Shown: one piece after another, positions 25,001 through 37,000 of the stretch
How positions within the stretch are numbered: position 1 is the first letter of the stretch
Layout: each line of letters starts with the position of its first letter
Source of the DNA: Rhinopomastus cyanomelas
Taxonomy: Eukaryota; Chordata; Aves; Bucerotiformes; Rhinopomastidae
Assembly (NCBI GenBank): GCA_013400115.1
Contig: VXBP01008597.1
Span: 868,001 to 932,000, forward strand
Length of the DNA stretch: 64,000 nt
Reading direction: 5' to 3'
Position numbers and translations under genes: made by a program
Notes under the pieces: model-generated
Database searches by the model: none
Seen by the model: the letters and a program-made list of their open reading frames with translations, nothing else
What the model was told of the DNA's origin: nothing

Positions 25001-28000
25001 TATTGTAGCTGTAATCACATAGAAAGCATCTTCCTTGAAGAACAAAATCATAGAATCATTAGGGATTGGAAGGGATCATCTAGTCCAATCCTCCTGCCAC
25101 AGCAGGATCACCTAGACCAAGTCACACAGAAACACATCCAGGTGGGTCTTAAACGTCTCCAGTGAAGGAGACTCCACATGTAATCTAGTGATAGGATGAG
25201 GGGCAATGGTTGCAAGCTGGAACATAGGAGGTTCCACATAAATATGAGAAGGAACTTCTTCTGGTGAGGGCGATGGAGCAGAGGAACAGGATGCCCAGGG
25301 GGGTTGTGGATGAAAAATAACCAAAAGAAGTCTGATTTATCTAATGAGACAACTCTAGAACAATTTTAGTTTCCTATGAGAGGTATTCTGAGGATTTGCT
25401 TTACATGCTTAAACAGTAACGTATCAAACAAATAAACCTCTCGGGTTCCTGAATTGAGGGCACAAGCAAGATGGGTATGCAGACAGGTTCAGCAAAGGGC
25501 AGAGGACTCACATTTAAATCATGAAATTAATAAAACATATGTAATAGGAATATGTACTTATGCAAACCATATCAACTTACCGCAGAATGATGTGGTGGCC
25601 AACCTGCTTCTCTCCAGCGGAGGTGCCCACTTACTCCACATCCCATGGCAAGCTGGGTACGTGACACCCTGGCAGACATTTCACACATCTTACGATTTGC
25701 TTGTCACACATTTCTGCTTCAAGCAGTTGTTGGTACTGTCCACCCTGTCTAGCCATTTGTCATCATGGAATGATGTAGGAAAGGTTAGGTAAATCTGGAA
25801 GGACTGCGCTGTTTGGGCATGCAAATGTTGAGCTAATTCAGACCATCACCTACACAGTCGTGTGTACTGGGGTAAAAATGCTGTTTGGTGCATGCAGTGG
25901 CTGGCAAAAGTCAATTAAAAGAAACTGAACCCAGCACCAAAACCCAAACCTTTTTATGTCTTTTAAGAACACTTTAACATATAAATTGGTATAATTAAAA
26001 ATATCACCATCCTAAACGTTAGCAGCAAGTGAAAACTTGACCAGAACATCTTGTGATTGGTTTTTAGAATCAAATCTCCAAAACAAACGATGTACAGAAG
26101 GACCAGAAGGTGAGTGCTCCTACCTCCACCAGTCCCTGCAGAATTCTGACAAACATCACACAGCCATAATGCACTCTTGCCGCAGAAGGAATGAACATGT
26201 TCAGGGTAGATGTTAGAAAGATGGCTGCTCCAAATACCCTATGGAAAAAGGAACACGGCAGGGAAAGCAGTCATTGTCCACTTGTCAGTGATGATGCTGG
26301 TCTTAGATGCAGTTGCAGAGACAGTGGCAAATTGTCTATGAACCCAAATACTTGTCAAGTCACCTTATTGGCAAAAGGGGATAAATCACAGAATCACAGA
26401 ATGTTACAGGTTGGAAGGGACCTCGAAAGATCATCTAAGTCCAACCCCTCTACTGGAGCAGAGTAAGCCTACAGTGCCATCTCAAGATGTCCTACATGGG
26501 GCTCAAACCCATGACCCCAGGAATTCAGAGTCCCATGCTCTACCAACTGAGCCAACCTTCCACAATGTCTGTATGATCAATTAATTTTCTTCTCTGAGTG
26601 GAACAGGACTTTTATAGCTTCTTAAACAAAGGTACTGGATTTTGCTTTGTAACAGAGATGCTCTTGGTACTGGAGGCTGGGCTGTTTATGTGAGCTCTGA
26701 CCTGACAGCAGTGTTCCTATCCTGGCAAGGAAATCCTGTTGTATCAACAGGGTTTAACTCAAATCAAGTAAAGTCTCATTTAAGTGATGCTCCGAACATC
26801 ATCATGTGCTACTTAGTTCCACTTACTACAACGTGGCTACTAAAGATCAACTCCTTTTCAATGTTACTTCTTTAAATAAGTCACAATTGTTCTCTGTGAC
26901 TGTGACACAGGAGGGACATTTCTACAAGACAATTTCTGTGATTTAAACATGATTTAAGCATTTTGTTACCCATCTTGGAAAGAGCTACCAGCTGTAGCTG
27001 GGCACAGGTCAGACAAGGCTCTAAACACTCGTAGGGCCCAGTGCCTTTGGAAAATCATTTGCTGTTTCAAAAATGTTAGCATCCATCAGAGAAACAGGCA
27101 GTGGGAACCTTTGTGTAGTGGTAATGGATCCTAACAGCATCCCTAAAAGTCCAGGCCACTCAGAGACCTGGGGTAGTAGTCAAATCCATGCCTGCCTCAC
27201 TCACCACAGTCTGTGGGAGATTTTCCCAGCATGGACATGGGCTTTCCTGTGTTCAACTGAAGAGTGGTGCACACTTGTGTCAATTATAAAGAACAGTGAC
27301 GCTAGACATGAAGGGCAGCTGAGCTGCAGGACATTCATTTCAGCATGGTTTGGGCTTCAGATTTGCCAGGACTGGTGCTGCAGTCCAAGAGCCTCTGCAC
27401 AGCCAGTATGGAATGACATACTGGGAGTCCTTTTGAAAACTGAGGCTGCCCATAAAAAGCACCATTGGAAACTGAGAAAGGGACTGAGAACAACCAGCTG
27501 GATCATTTAAATTACTGCTACTAGTAGGAATGAACTGTATTTAATCGATTAGACTTCATATCAAATTCACACATGGCTGCCTGAAGCCTCTGGTTTCCCT
27601 TCTGTGCAACGACTGGGATTCGATAGCTGCATCACGCACTCTCTGAATACCAAGAGTTCATTCCTCCAGCATTTTAGAAACTGATACACATGAGAATCCG
27701 CTCTGAGACCCTGTTACAGCACTGTAAAAGACTGAAACTGGGAGCAGGAATTCTCCATAACTGCCAAACACCACTTAAATTGAGCGGATTACTGCTAGTC
27801 CTCAGTAGTCCACTGTCTTCTTTATGTTACCTGCAGTTCAAAGCAGCCATCTCTGGCTCCCTGCAGACTGCTTCTGTGTGAGAGATCTTCCATTCTGGAT
27901 AGAGAGTTGTGGGGTTCACAACATTGAGGAGATAGAAAGACAACCCAAACCTGTGCTGTCTTGCTCAAAGATTCAAGGTGACACTCTCAAGTCCTTACTA

Positions 28001-31000
28001 CACTGACAGCAGCCAGCAGCACGCCGTTCATGGTCCTTCTTGAAACGCCAGTGACACTTAGCAAGTTTTGAATTGTCTTGCGACGGATGTGGCGTTTCAG
28101 AGAGACACAGTAGGATTCGCTCTGGTATGTTAATGGCATGAGATGTTTGATCAGAAATCATGTGATTTGGACCACAGCAGTATTTCCCTTTCAATTTTTC
28201 TGCCAAAAACATACACAGATCTTAGTCTGCAGAGCTGTTACCGTGTTCCACTTCAAAACATTTACAAAGTGTTAAAACTTTTTGGGACCATTCTTATTCT
28301 TTAAAGATATTTCAATTGTTTGTGTTTCAGTCTGTGTGTGAAGACTTATTCACTTCATTTTTATGAGCTGGTTTTACTAATCCTAGTAGGATTAATGGCA
28401 GTATTATACCTATAGGCAGAGATCAACACTGTTCTGCTGAAATTCTCTACACCCACTAGGAAAAAACCACCACAACAGTCCCTGCCTGGAGAGCTCAGAA
28501 TCCCAATGGCAAGAAAGGAGTGAACAGACAAACACAAAAGCAAAGAGACCATGTGTGCGGGCAGAGAGAACTGGCAAAGGACTGGATTTTTACAGACAGC
28601 TGTCTGAAAACCTGAACTGGAATACAAAGCCTGTGATCAAGTCTTGACATTTAGGAGACTGATTACAAAGCGCAGTAAACCTTCAGCTGAGAACTTCGCA
28701 TTACTCACTTAGTTCTCGGCTTTGATCAGTGAAGAAGAGAGTCTTGAACCTTGCTTCCTTGCCAGGTCTGTTGTTGTATGACTATCAACAGCCTCAAGGA
28801 CTACAGCAAATTGTGTAAATTAATAAGCACATGAAAGAATAAGCCGTGAGAAAGAGAATGTGCTGAATTATCCAAACCACCAACGCTGAAGACTCTGTTT
28901 CCAATCTCTACTACTTCATTTAGCACCAACTCCCAAAAGCCACAGGTTGTAAATGCATCATTTATAGTGACGTAGAGCCTGTCTCTCTTCTGCTACCATT
29001 TAAAAGGGTGAATAGTGGTTCCACAAAGAACGAGCATCTTTCTAATAGTTTACTTCCATCTATCCAAAAGAATTTGATCTCTGCCATGACAAAAAATATC
29101 CCAGATCTGTCTGGTTTATTTATGTAGTCTTCTCTCCTCTCTGCTATGATCCGTAGCCAGCTGCCACTTCAGGATCAAAATGGGCTTCTTCAGCAAAGGG
29201 CTCCTTTGTTCAGCAAGCTGCTGTTACTGAAAACCAGCATCAGGAGGTGCCCTGTGTTTCCTGTATCCTTGCCTCAGTGGCTGAGCAGCTGATCAGGTCT
29301 AGGACACCTTGTTATCACCAAACAAAGATAAAGTAGCATTTGAATGTGTATTCAAGGGTAAGCAGCAAGTTATAAGGATATTGTCACTAGCTTTCGAACT
29401 CTTTGGTCAAATACAGACCTACACAAGTTTGGATGTATAAACACACATACATGGGTGTATTTGTGTATGTACAGATTATATATATATATAAATNAACACA
29501 AAAGCAAAGAGACCATGTGTGCGGGCAGAGAGAACTGGCAAAGGACTGGATTTTTACAGACAGCTGTCTGAAAACCTGAACTGGAATACAAAGCCTGTGA
29601 TCAAGTCTTGACATTTAGGAGACTGATTACAAAGCGCAGTAAACCTTCAGCTGAGAACTTCGCATTACTCACTTAGTTCTCGGCTTTGATCAGTGAAGAA
29701 GAGAGTCTTGAACCTTGCTTCCTTGCCAGGTCTGTTGTTGTATGACTATCAACAGCCTCAAGGACTACAGCAAATTGTGTAAATTAATAAGCACATGAAA
29801 GAATAAGCTGTGAGAAAGAGAATGTGCTGAATTATCCAAACCACCAACGCTGAAGACTCTGTTTCCAATCTCTACTACTTCATTTAGCACCAACTCCCAA
29901 AAGCCACAGGTTGTAAATGCATCATTTATACTGAGGTAGAGCCTGTCTCTCTTCTGCTACCATTTAAAAGGGTGAATAGTGGTTCCACAAAGAACGAGCA
30001 TCTTTCTAATAGTTTACTTCCATCTATCCAAAAGAATTTGATCTCTGCCATGACAAAAAATATCCCAGATCTGTCTGGTTTATTTATGTAGTCTTCTCTC
30101 CTCTCTGCTATGATCCGTAGCCAGCTGCCACTTCAGGATCAAAATGGGCTTCTTCAGCAAAGGGCTCCTTTGTTCAGCAAGCTGCTGTTACTGAAAACCA
30201 GCATCAGGAGGTGCCCTGTGTTTCCTGTATCCTTGCCTCAGTGGCTGAGCAGCTGATCAGGTCTAGGACACCTTGTTATCACCAAACAAAGATAAAGTAG
30301 CATTTGAATGTGTATTCAAGGGTAAGCAGCAAGTTATAAGGATATTGTCACTAGCTTTCGAACTCTTTGGTCAAATACAGACCTACACAAGTTTGGATGT
30401 ATAAACACACATACATGGGTGTATTTGTGTATGTACAGATTATATATATATATAAATATTTATATAAAAAGCAAAGTGCAGGGGATTAGATGTTTTGGGT
30501 GCAAAACCATAAAGCACTCGGCATTTTCAGTTGTTCTCAGACCCACTTCACCTGTCATTATTGAAGACAGTTGTTTGCTTTACAGATGTGCCAGGGGTGA
30601 GGATGCCCAGGTATGTTCAAGGACGCACAGCGCTGTGCAGGATTTAAACTGGTGACAAGAAGACTCTACCTAGATCTGTGCTGTCGGTAATCGAGTAGAA
30701 TAATACGTCTGTTTGCGAGAGTGCAGCTGGGACAAAAGAAAGCCCTTGTCTTTCTAGGGGTAGTGGGTTCACAGACTGGCCCCAGATCTCCTGGGAGCCA
30801 CTCCGAAACAGAAACATGGCACCACTGGGTAGTCTGCCCAGGCTGAAATCATTCGAGTAAACAAGGAATAAAGGAAAAACACAGAGCTGGCCAGGCCTGC
30901 GAGTCCTGTTGCTACAAACAGAGATCCTCTTTGAGCTCAGCTTTTGGGATACTGTCATTCCTCAGCAAATTCTAAACTCGTTTCTGAAAGCGGAACCCAT

Positions 31001-34000
31001 AACGCGATGTTGTAGCGTAGCCTGAGATCCAGACAAGCTCTCACGGGGACAGGAGCACAGCTTTCTGTACGTATGCACGATACGACCCAAGGAGAGAGTC
31101 TGCTGACAGCACGCATTCAGCTGCAGAGGAAACATGTCTGACTTTGCTGGCTGCAAAAACATTAGGGAAAGAAAAGCTAAACTACGGAGCTGCACAGCTC
31201 AGCCAGCAGCATGCACAGCTGTGCTTTGGGACCCTTCTGCTGCAGAAGCTGGTGGCAAGGTTAGAAAACAGGGGAAATTATTTAACTTCTGTAGTTTGTT
31301 TGGCTTCTGCAGTGAGTGGAAAAATACTCTGCTGAGGTACCTTTGTGTGGTAGAGAAATGAATAATTGAGGATGCTAGTAGTGTTGGAGAAGCAGTGCAA
31401 GCCGAACCCTCAGCAGCTTTTCCTTATGAACAGAGGGGAGTTGGGGCTGAACTTCTGGGCAATCCTATGGGATTAATCTGTCCTGAAGTCATTTATACTA
31501 GGGCAGCCTTGTAACCCCCATAGCTCCTTGCAGAAAGCAGAATGAAGTTCTTTGTTTCAGAGCACAGCTACAGGTTTTAAGGCCTTAAAGACCTTTAACA
31601 GCTCTGAAAACGTTTGCAGATAAGTCAGGTCTTACCAACAGAGAATGAAATGAGTACCAATCAGCTTTTTTATCTGATGATCCCAGCTGTTGTAAGGTAC
31701 ACACCTCATGAGCTCATCACAACCAGCTGTCTTCAGACAAGCTCCTGTTCTCTTGTGATCACGTTCCAGGTTCTGAAGACTTCTTGAAGTCAGGACCAAA
31801 CACGAACTTTGCTTTGGCAGCATTCGCTACTTTTCTTACTCTCATTTACTAAAGATTTGGATTTTTAAACAACCACCCACAAACACAACCAGCATTAGAA
31901 AAATCTGCACAGGTGCTTGGGTTTCATCACAACAAATTGAGGGTCTGTTAGAAACTCTAGGCAACACTACTCACAGTCAGTGCTGCACCCAGCTCCGGTG
32001 ACAACAAGCCAAGAATCTGCTAACACAACTTCTGGAAGACACATGCTACAATCATTGTCTGAGGCATTAGAGATGATTTTCCTAACGCTCTCCAGAAAGC
32101 AATAGTGTTCGACTGCATAAATATTTGGGACAACAAGCTAAACTGGGAGAATCAGCGACAGACCGAAATCCAGTTCCATTTCAGTAATAGACATGAATAG
32201 TGCACGTTTGGTTTCAAATGCGAGTTCCTGAAACACATTCATTCATGCTCTGTCATTTAACAGCACAAAGCAGTCGTCAGGCTGTAGAGCTTCGTTCTTT
32301 TTGGTTTTTGTTTTCTTACCTGTTAGCAGCCAGCTTGTTCGAGATGAACCCTCCTGGGATTTGTGTCACAATGTAACCCCAGAAAAAAGAGCCATGGATG
32401 AGTCCCACTGTCTCTGGATCCCAGTTGAACTGGGCTTTCTGCAAAGGAAACAGAAGAAGTGCTGCAAGATTAAGCATGCTTCTTGTAAGAGAACCACAGA
32501 GAAGTCACCCACCCCATCCTCCAAATCGAGGCAGCCTCTTTGTGCTGGCTGGTGCTGCTGAGCTTGAAAATCCCCAGCTAAGGCAAAAGGATGTCAAATT
32601 CCTGTGTGAGATTCCTGCTTTTGCTCTTAGCTTTCAGTTGGGTGGAAAGGCTTAGGGCAGGATGTGGCTAACACTGGACCTTCACCTTTGCCCCTTGTTA
32701 CAGCTTCCTCCTAGCTACTTAGTGTCAAAACCTTTGTTTTCAAGCCTGCTCAGGGGTCCAACAAGCAGTGGATGCCTTTCAATGGACACATCCATTTCCT
32801 CAAGATTATTAAGATTGCTTAGATCCTTTGGGTTGGTTGCCTCATAGTTGGGTTCACACATGGTTCTCCTTGCTGGGTCCAAACTCTAATCACACAGCAT
32901 CTGCAATAAGCAGCGTTGGAGAAGAGAAGCTGCAGGGGCGAGGAGTGGGGGAAGTGTCTGAAAATAAAACTAGGTAACACCGGCTAGCTGAATAGTTTCT
33001 TGTATATTAAAAATTAGGACAGCTGTAGAGCTGGATCTGGACACAGAAGGCCAGCCTCTGGCTAGCTGTAGATGGTTTCTTGGCAGCATCTGAGAGAAAG
33101 GCTTTTATTATACACCCCTTGGATGCCAAGCAGTTTCAGTCCTCTTCACGAGCAGGAATATTCCCATTCTCTTATGACCCTGTTTGATGCATCTTTCTCA
33201 GAGGAGGGACAGACAAGGTGCAGGGCAGAACACAGAGGAAGTAAAAAGAAAGTTGTGCCTCCTGCCCTGGCTCGTATAATCACACTAAGGTAAGGTCATT
33301 GTCAATCTTTTCTCCTTGAACCCTCAGTTCAGAAGTGTTCTGAAGCAAAGAGAAACAACGATGTTTTGCTTCATTATCATTTTTATGCTAATCTCGCAGC
33401 AGGGAAAGATGGTTAAGCATCTTTTTAGGAAGCAGCACAGGTGCCTTTTAGAGTCTTAAAACTGTCACTAAAATGATACAGAAAAATGAAAACTAGAGTG
33501 ATCAACATTTTCTGTATTACTTTCTTAATGGGAAAAGAAGTAGTTTTCCCCAGTAGGTTGATTTATTGCATTTTTGAAAAGGCATAATCATTCCACCTGC
33601 AGGGAGAAAGACGGCATTCATCAGCCAAACATGTTTACAGAGGTCTGAAAGATTTTCCTCCCCATCAACATACATGTTGACAAGAGACCCACTTTCCTGG
33701 GCTGAGTTACATTTCTTTTTGAAATATCTAATTTTCTACTAGGGATTCCCAGCTTAATTTCTAGTCAGTGTTAATTTCAGAAGGCAGAACACCACAAGAC
33801 ATGGAGAATGTTCCTGTATCAGGAGGTGCTCACACGAAAACAGAGTAATTTGAGACGTGGGAGAGGAGTTTGTCCACATTTCCATTTGCCAGCTTCCCTG
33901 CCTGTCTAGGCACAGTGCTTCTCTTCAGGTTTTTTTCTGTTGTAGCAGAGCGCTGTTGTCCACCAGGACCCCCAGGTCCCCTTCCACAGAGCTGCTCTGC

Positions 34001-37000
34001 AGTAGGAAACTCTTTCTTCACTTTGGTAAATCTTTCTGGGGAGTATTAGATTGGAAACATCCTCCTCAATAGCTTGGAAGGGGAGAGAAAAACACCAAAG
34101 ATTTTCAGTGGTTTTGCCAGTTTTACACAAGGCATAATGTGCAAAGGGAAGGAAGATGTATGTAGTCCCCAGCCCTAGAGTCATGGAACAATAGAATCAC
34201 AGAACATTAGGGATCGGAAGGGACCTCCAAGATCATCTAGTCCAATCCCCCTGCAACAGCAGGGTCCCCTAGACCAAGTCACACAGGAACACATCCAGGT
34301 GGGTCTTAAACATCCCCAGTGAAGGAGACTCCACAACCTCCCTGGGCAGCCTGTTCCAGCACAGGAATGGTCTGTGGTCTTTGCACACCAATAGCTCCTA
34401 CGACCACAAGTCATTCAGGCAGATATGCTTTTAACCTTGGAAATTTGCTATTGACCCTTCCTGCACTTTTCATTAACAAGAGTTTAAATACCCTGGAGAA
34501 AAGCTGATGAATGATTGCCCAGCTTTTCATTTCTCTCTAGAAACACGACGGAAAGTCTCTGCCTCTGGGAGATGTGTTTTATTTTATGGAGTGTGCTGAG
34601 AAGCAAAAGGTTTCCATGGGCTGAGGCAAAACTCCATTCCCCTGGGTCTGATGATGCTTTGTCCTTCTGTAGTGGTTTTTCTTCTAGACCTCAGCACATG
34701 GAGAATCATCAGGCAAGGGCCAACATTCCTACAAGCAATTAATTAAAGCCAGAATATAAAAAAGAAAATATCAAAAAAAATGTCCACAAGTAGAGCAACT
34801 GTAAAGGTTCAAGTTAAGGGACTCATGGTATCACAGCCTTAAGCCAAGACAGGACTGGGACAGCTAAGGTTTACATCGAACCTGCAGCTCCTCGAGTGTA
34901 TTTGTAAAGGTTTTTAGGCATCTGTTATGAACTACATGCCATCTGCAGTAAATCTGAAAATACCTTGGCACCTAGTCCTGAATACCACACCACAGCAGTC
35001 CACACTGACAACACCCTGTAAAAATCTGCTGCCTTACTGCAAGTGAGTGCTTTAAGGTCTCACAAGTCGTCTGCTGATCTGAATAGAGGGCAGTGCTGCA
35101 CGTAGCGGTTAGTAATTCCTTCTGCAGCGCGATCAGTGTGCTTCCCTGAGACACACTAGATAGTAAAGGCTTCCACTATCACAATAAAACCTATCTACAA
35201 CTGGAAGATCAGGGATATGATAGACAAACAACCCAATTCAGTTGTCAGCCTAGAGAAGACTCCAGAGGTACCTTATAGCTGCCTTCCAATACCTGAAAGG
35301 AACTTGCAGGAAGGCGAGAAGAGGAACTTTTCACAAAGGTATCTAGCAATAGGACAAGGGGAAATGGTTTTAACTTAAGGAAAGCAGGTTCTAACTAGAT
35401 TTTAGGAAGAAGTTCTTCAGTACAAGGGTGGACAGACTGTGGAGTTGATTGCCTGTGGCTGCTCCCTCCGTGGACCTGTTCAGGGCCAGCTGGATGAGGC
35501 CTTGAGCAACTAAATGTAGTTGAGAGGTGTCCTTGCTCATGGCAGAGAGGTTGGAGTAGGTGGTCTCTAAAGTCCCTTCCACCTTAAGCCATTCTACAGC
35601 TCTACGATTTCTGCTACTTACATCCCCCATGATGTTGCAAATCCTCAGACCTTGCAGATTTTTGATGTGACTTTGGCACAGGAGGTAAGCAGCTGTGCAA
35701 CCATGTGGATCAAAACTCATGTGTCTCCCTTGATTTTTGATCTTATGTATACGTGGCCCTTTTGCTAGGTGGCAACAGGGTCTGCTCAGAACAGTGACAG
35801 GAAGATGGTTTCTCACCTGCAGCTCTGGTTTTCCATCAACATAAACAGTGTTATTGTTCACCATTTGCACGATGGCAACACCCAGGTTGCACCTAATTCC
35901 AAAGGAGATGCAAAAGCCCAGCCCACTCATGATGGCGATGATGTAGCGCTTGGGCAGCCCGCAGCAATAGCAGTCGCATGGTGCCGGCTTGTGGCTTCTT
36001 GCCTGTACAGGCTGCCCCTCTTCTGTCAGTTCAATGTGATCTTCCTCTACATTGGTGCCATCAAGTTTCCTAATTCAATAAAGAAAGAGAAAATGAAAAT
36101 ACATTACAGTCTCATTAAGATTTGCTGAGATGTAGATGGATAGTTAAATGCTTCAGGCAGCTGCTAAATCATCCTCTTGTGAGAGGTTCTCCTTTTGGGG
36201 GTAGGATGAGTTAAAGCTGGGCTAATGCTACTTTTTCATGAATGACCTCTTAAGTTTGTCAGTCCAAACCACCTGGCTGAGAGCTGGCTGGAAATGCATT
36301 TACAGGCTACTTGTAAGCTCTAACAATTAGAAAAGCTTTGCTGTGATAAATTCTGCCAGCTGTTCAGCAAATATCCATACAAAAAAAAATCTTAATTTCT
36401 AATTAGACCCACTAAGCAGAGCTAGCAGTAGGTTTCAGGAAAAGGGCAAATGCAGCACAAAGCATGGTTTTGTTCACACCAAAGCTCCCTGAGAATTTGT
36501 TTTCACCTGTAAAAATCAGGGCCACGCTGAAGCGGAGAAAAGGCTCTGGCATCAGAGCCCCTGGTGAAGATCTAAAAAAGCCAGGCTCACACGTTCTCTG
36601 CCTGAAGGGATTTGAAGGCACGTGTCCCCTCTTTTTGGAAACAGCTTCTCACCATCACAGATTCACAGAACATTAGGGACTGGAAGGGACCTTGAAAGAC
36701 CATCTAGTCCAATCCCCCTGCCATAGGAGGATCACCTAGACCACATCACACAGGAACACATCCAGGTGGGTTTCATTGCAAAAGTGATCTGCAGTTGCCA
36801 TCCCTGAACATGCTACCCTTTGTGTAAAATACCTAATAAAATGGGATCTGAAGGAAAAAAGCAGTTTTCTGGGCTGTTGGTTCACCACTCCTCAGCAGAA
36901 GAGGCTGAAGGGGCTTTGCCTGATCAAATTTGATGTAGTAACTGTCTGTAGTTGGAAAGAACTTAGAGAAAAGGTGCCAAGGGTGAGGGCACTCCTGTTT

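Larger units (their letters stand above)
23052..25580 (-). other. SLC17A8: SLC17A8 intron 5, with assembly gap
   Basis: 2529 bp as assembled. Holds the N at 24904, a repeated segment around it, and an inverted CR1 insertion. Sequence from 23052 to about 24510 shows nothing recognisable. Confidence 0.85.
26239..32319 (-). other. SLC17A8: SLC17A8 intron 3
   Basis: 6081 bp as assembled. Holds a SINE-like element near its 5' end as displayed (26385-26563) and the 963-bp duplication around the N at 29494. If that is a false duplication, the true intron is about 5.1 kb. The stretches 26564-28530 and 30458-32319 show nothing recognisable. Confidence 0.85.
32439..35816 (-). other. SLC17A8: SLC17A8 intron 2
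   Basis: 3378 bp, with three CR1 pieces (listed). 32439-33950 shows nothing recognisable. Confidence 0.88.

Noticed and set aside
26491..26563. Functional tRNA gene
   Set aside because: A and B boxes are present, but the acceptor stem does not pair, the anticodon stem has mismatches and the anticodon position reads CTG instead of CTT. Better explained as a SINE head or pseudogene.
27073..27510. 145-codon open frame on the plus strand in SLC17A8 intron 3
   Set aside because: No known family, no splice or promoter signal, composition unlike a coding region.
28361..29614. Two related open frames beginning MYSSSGFQTAVCKNPVLC suggesting a repeated gene
   Set aside because: They are the same intronic sequence present twice because of the 963-bp duplication around the N at 29494.
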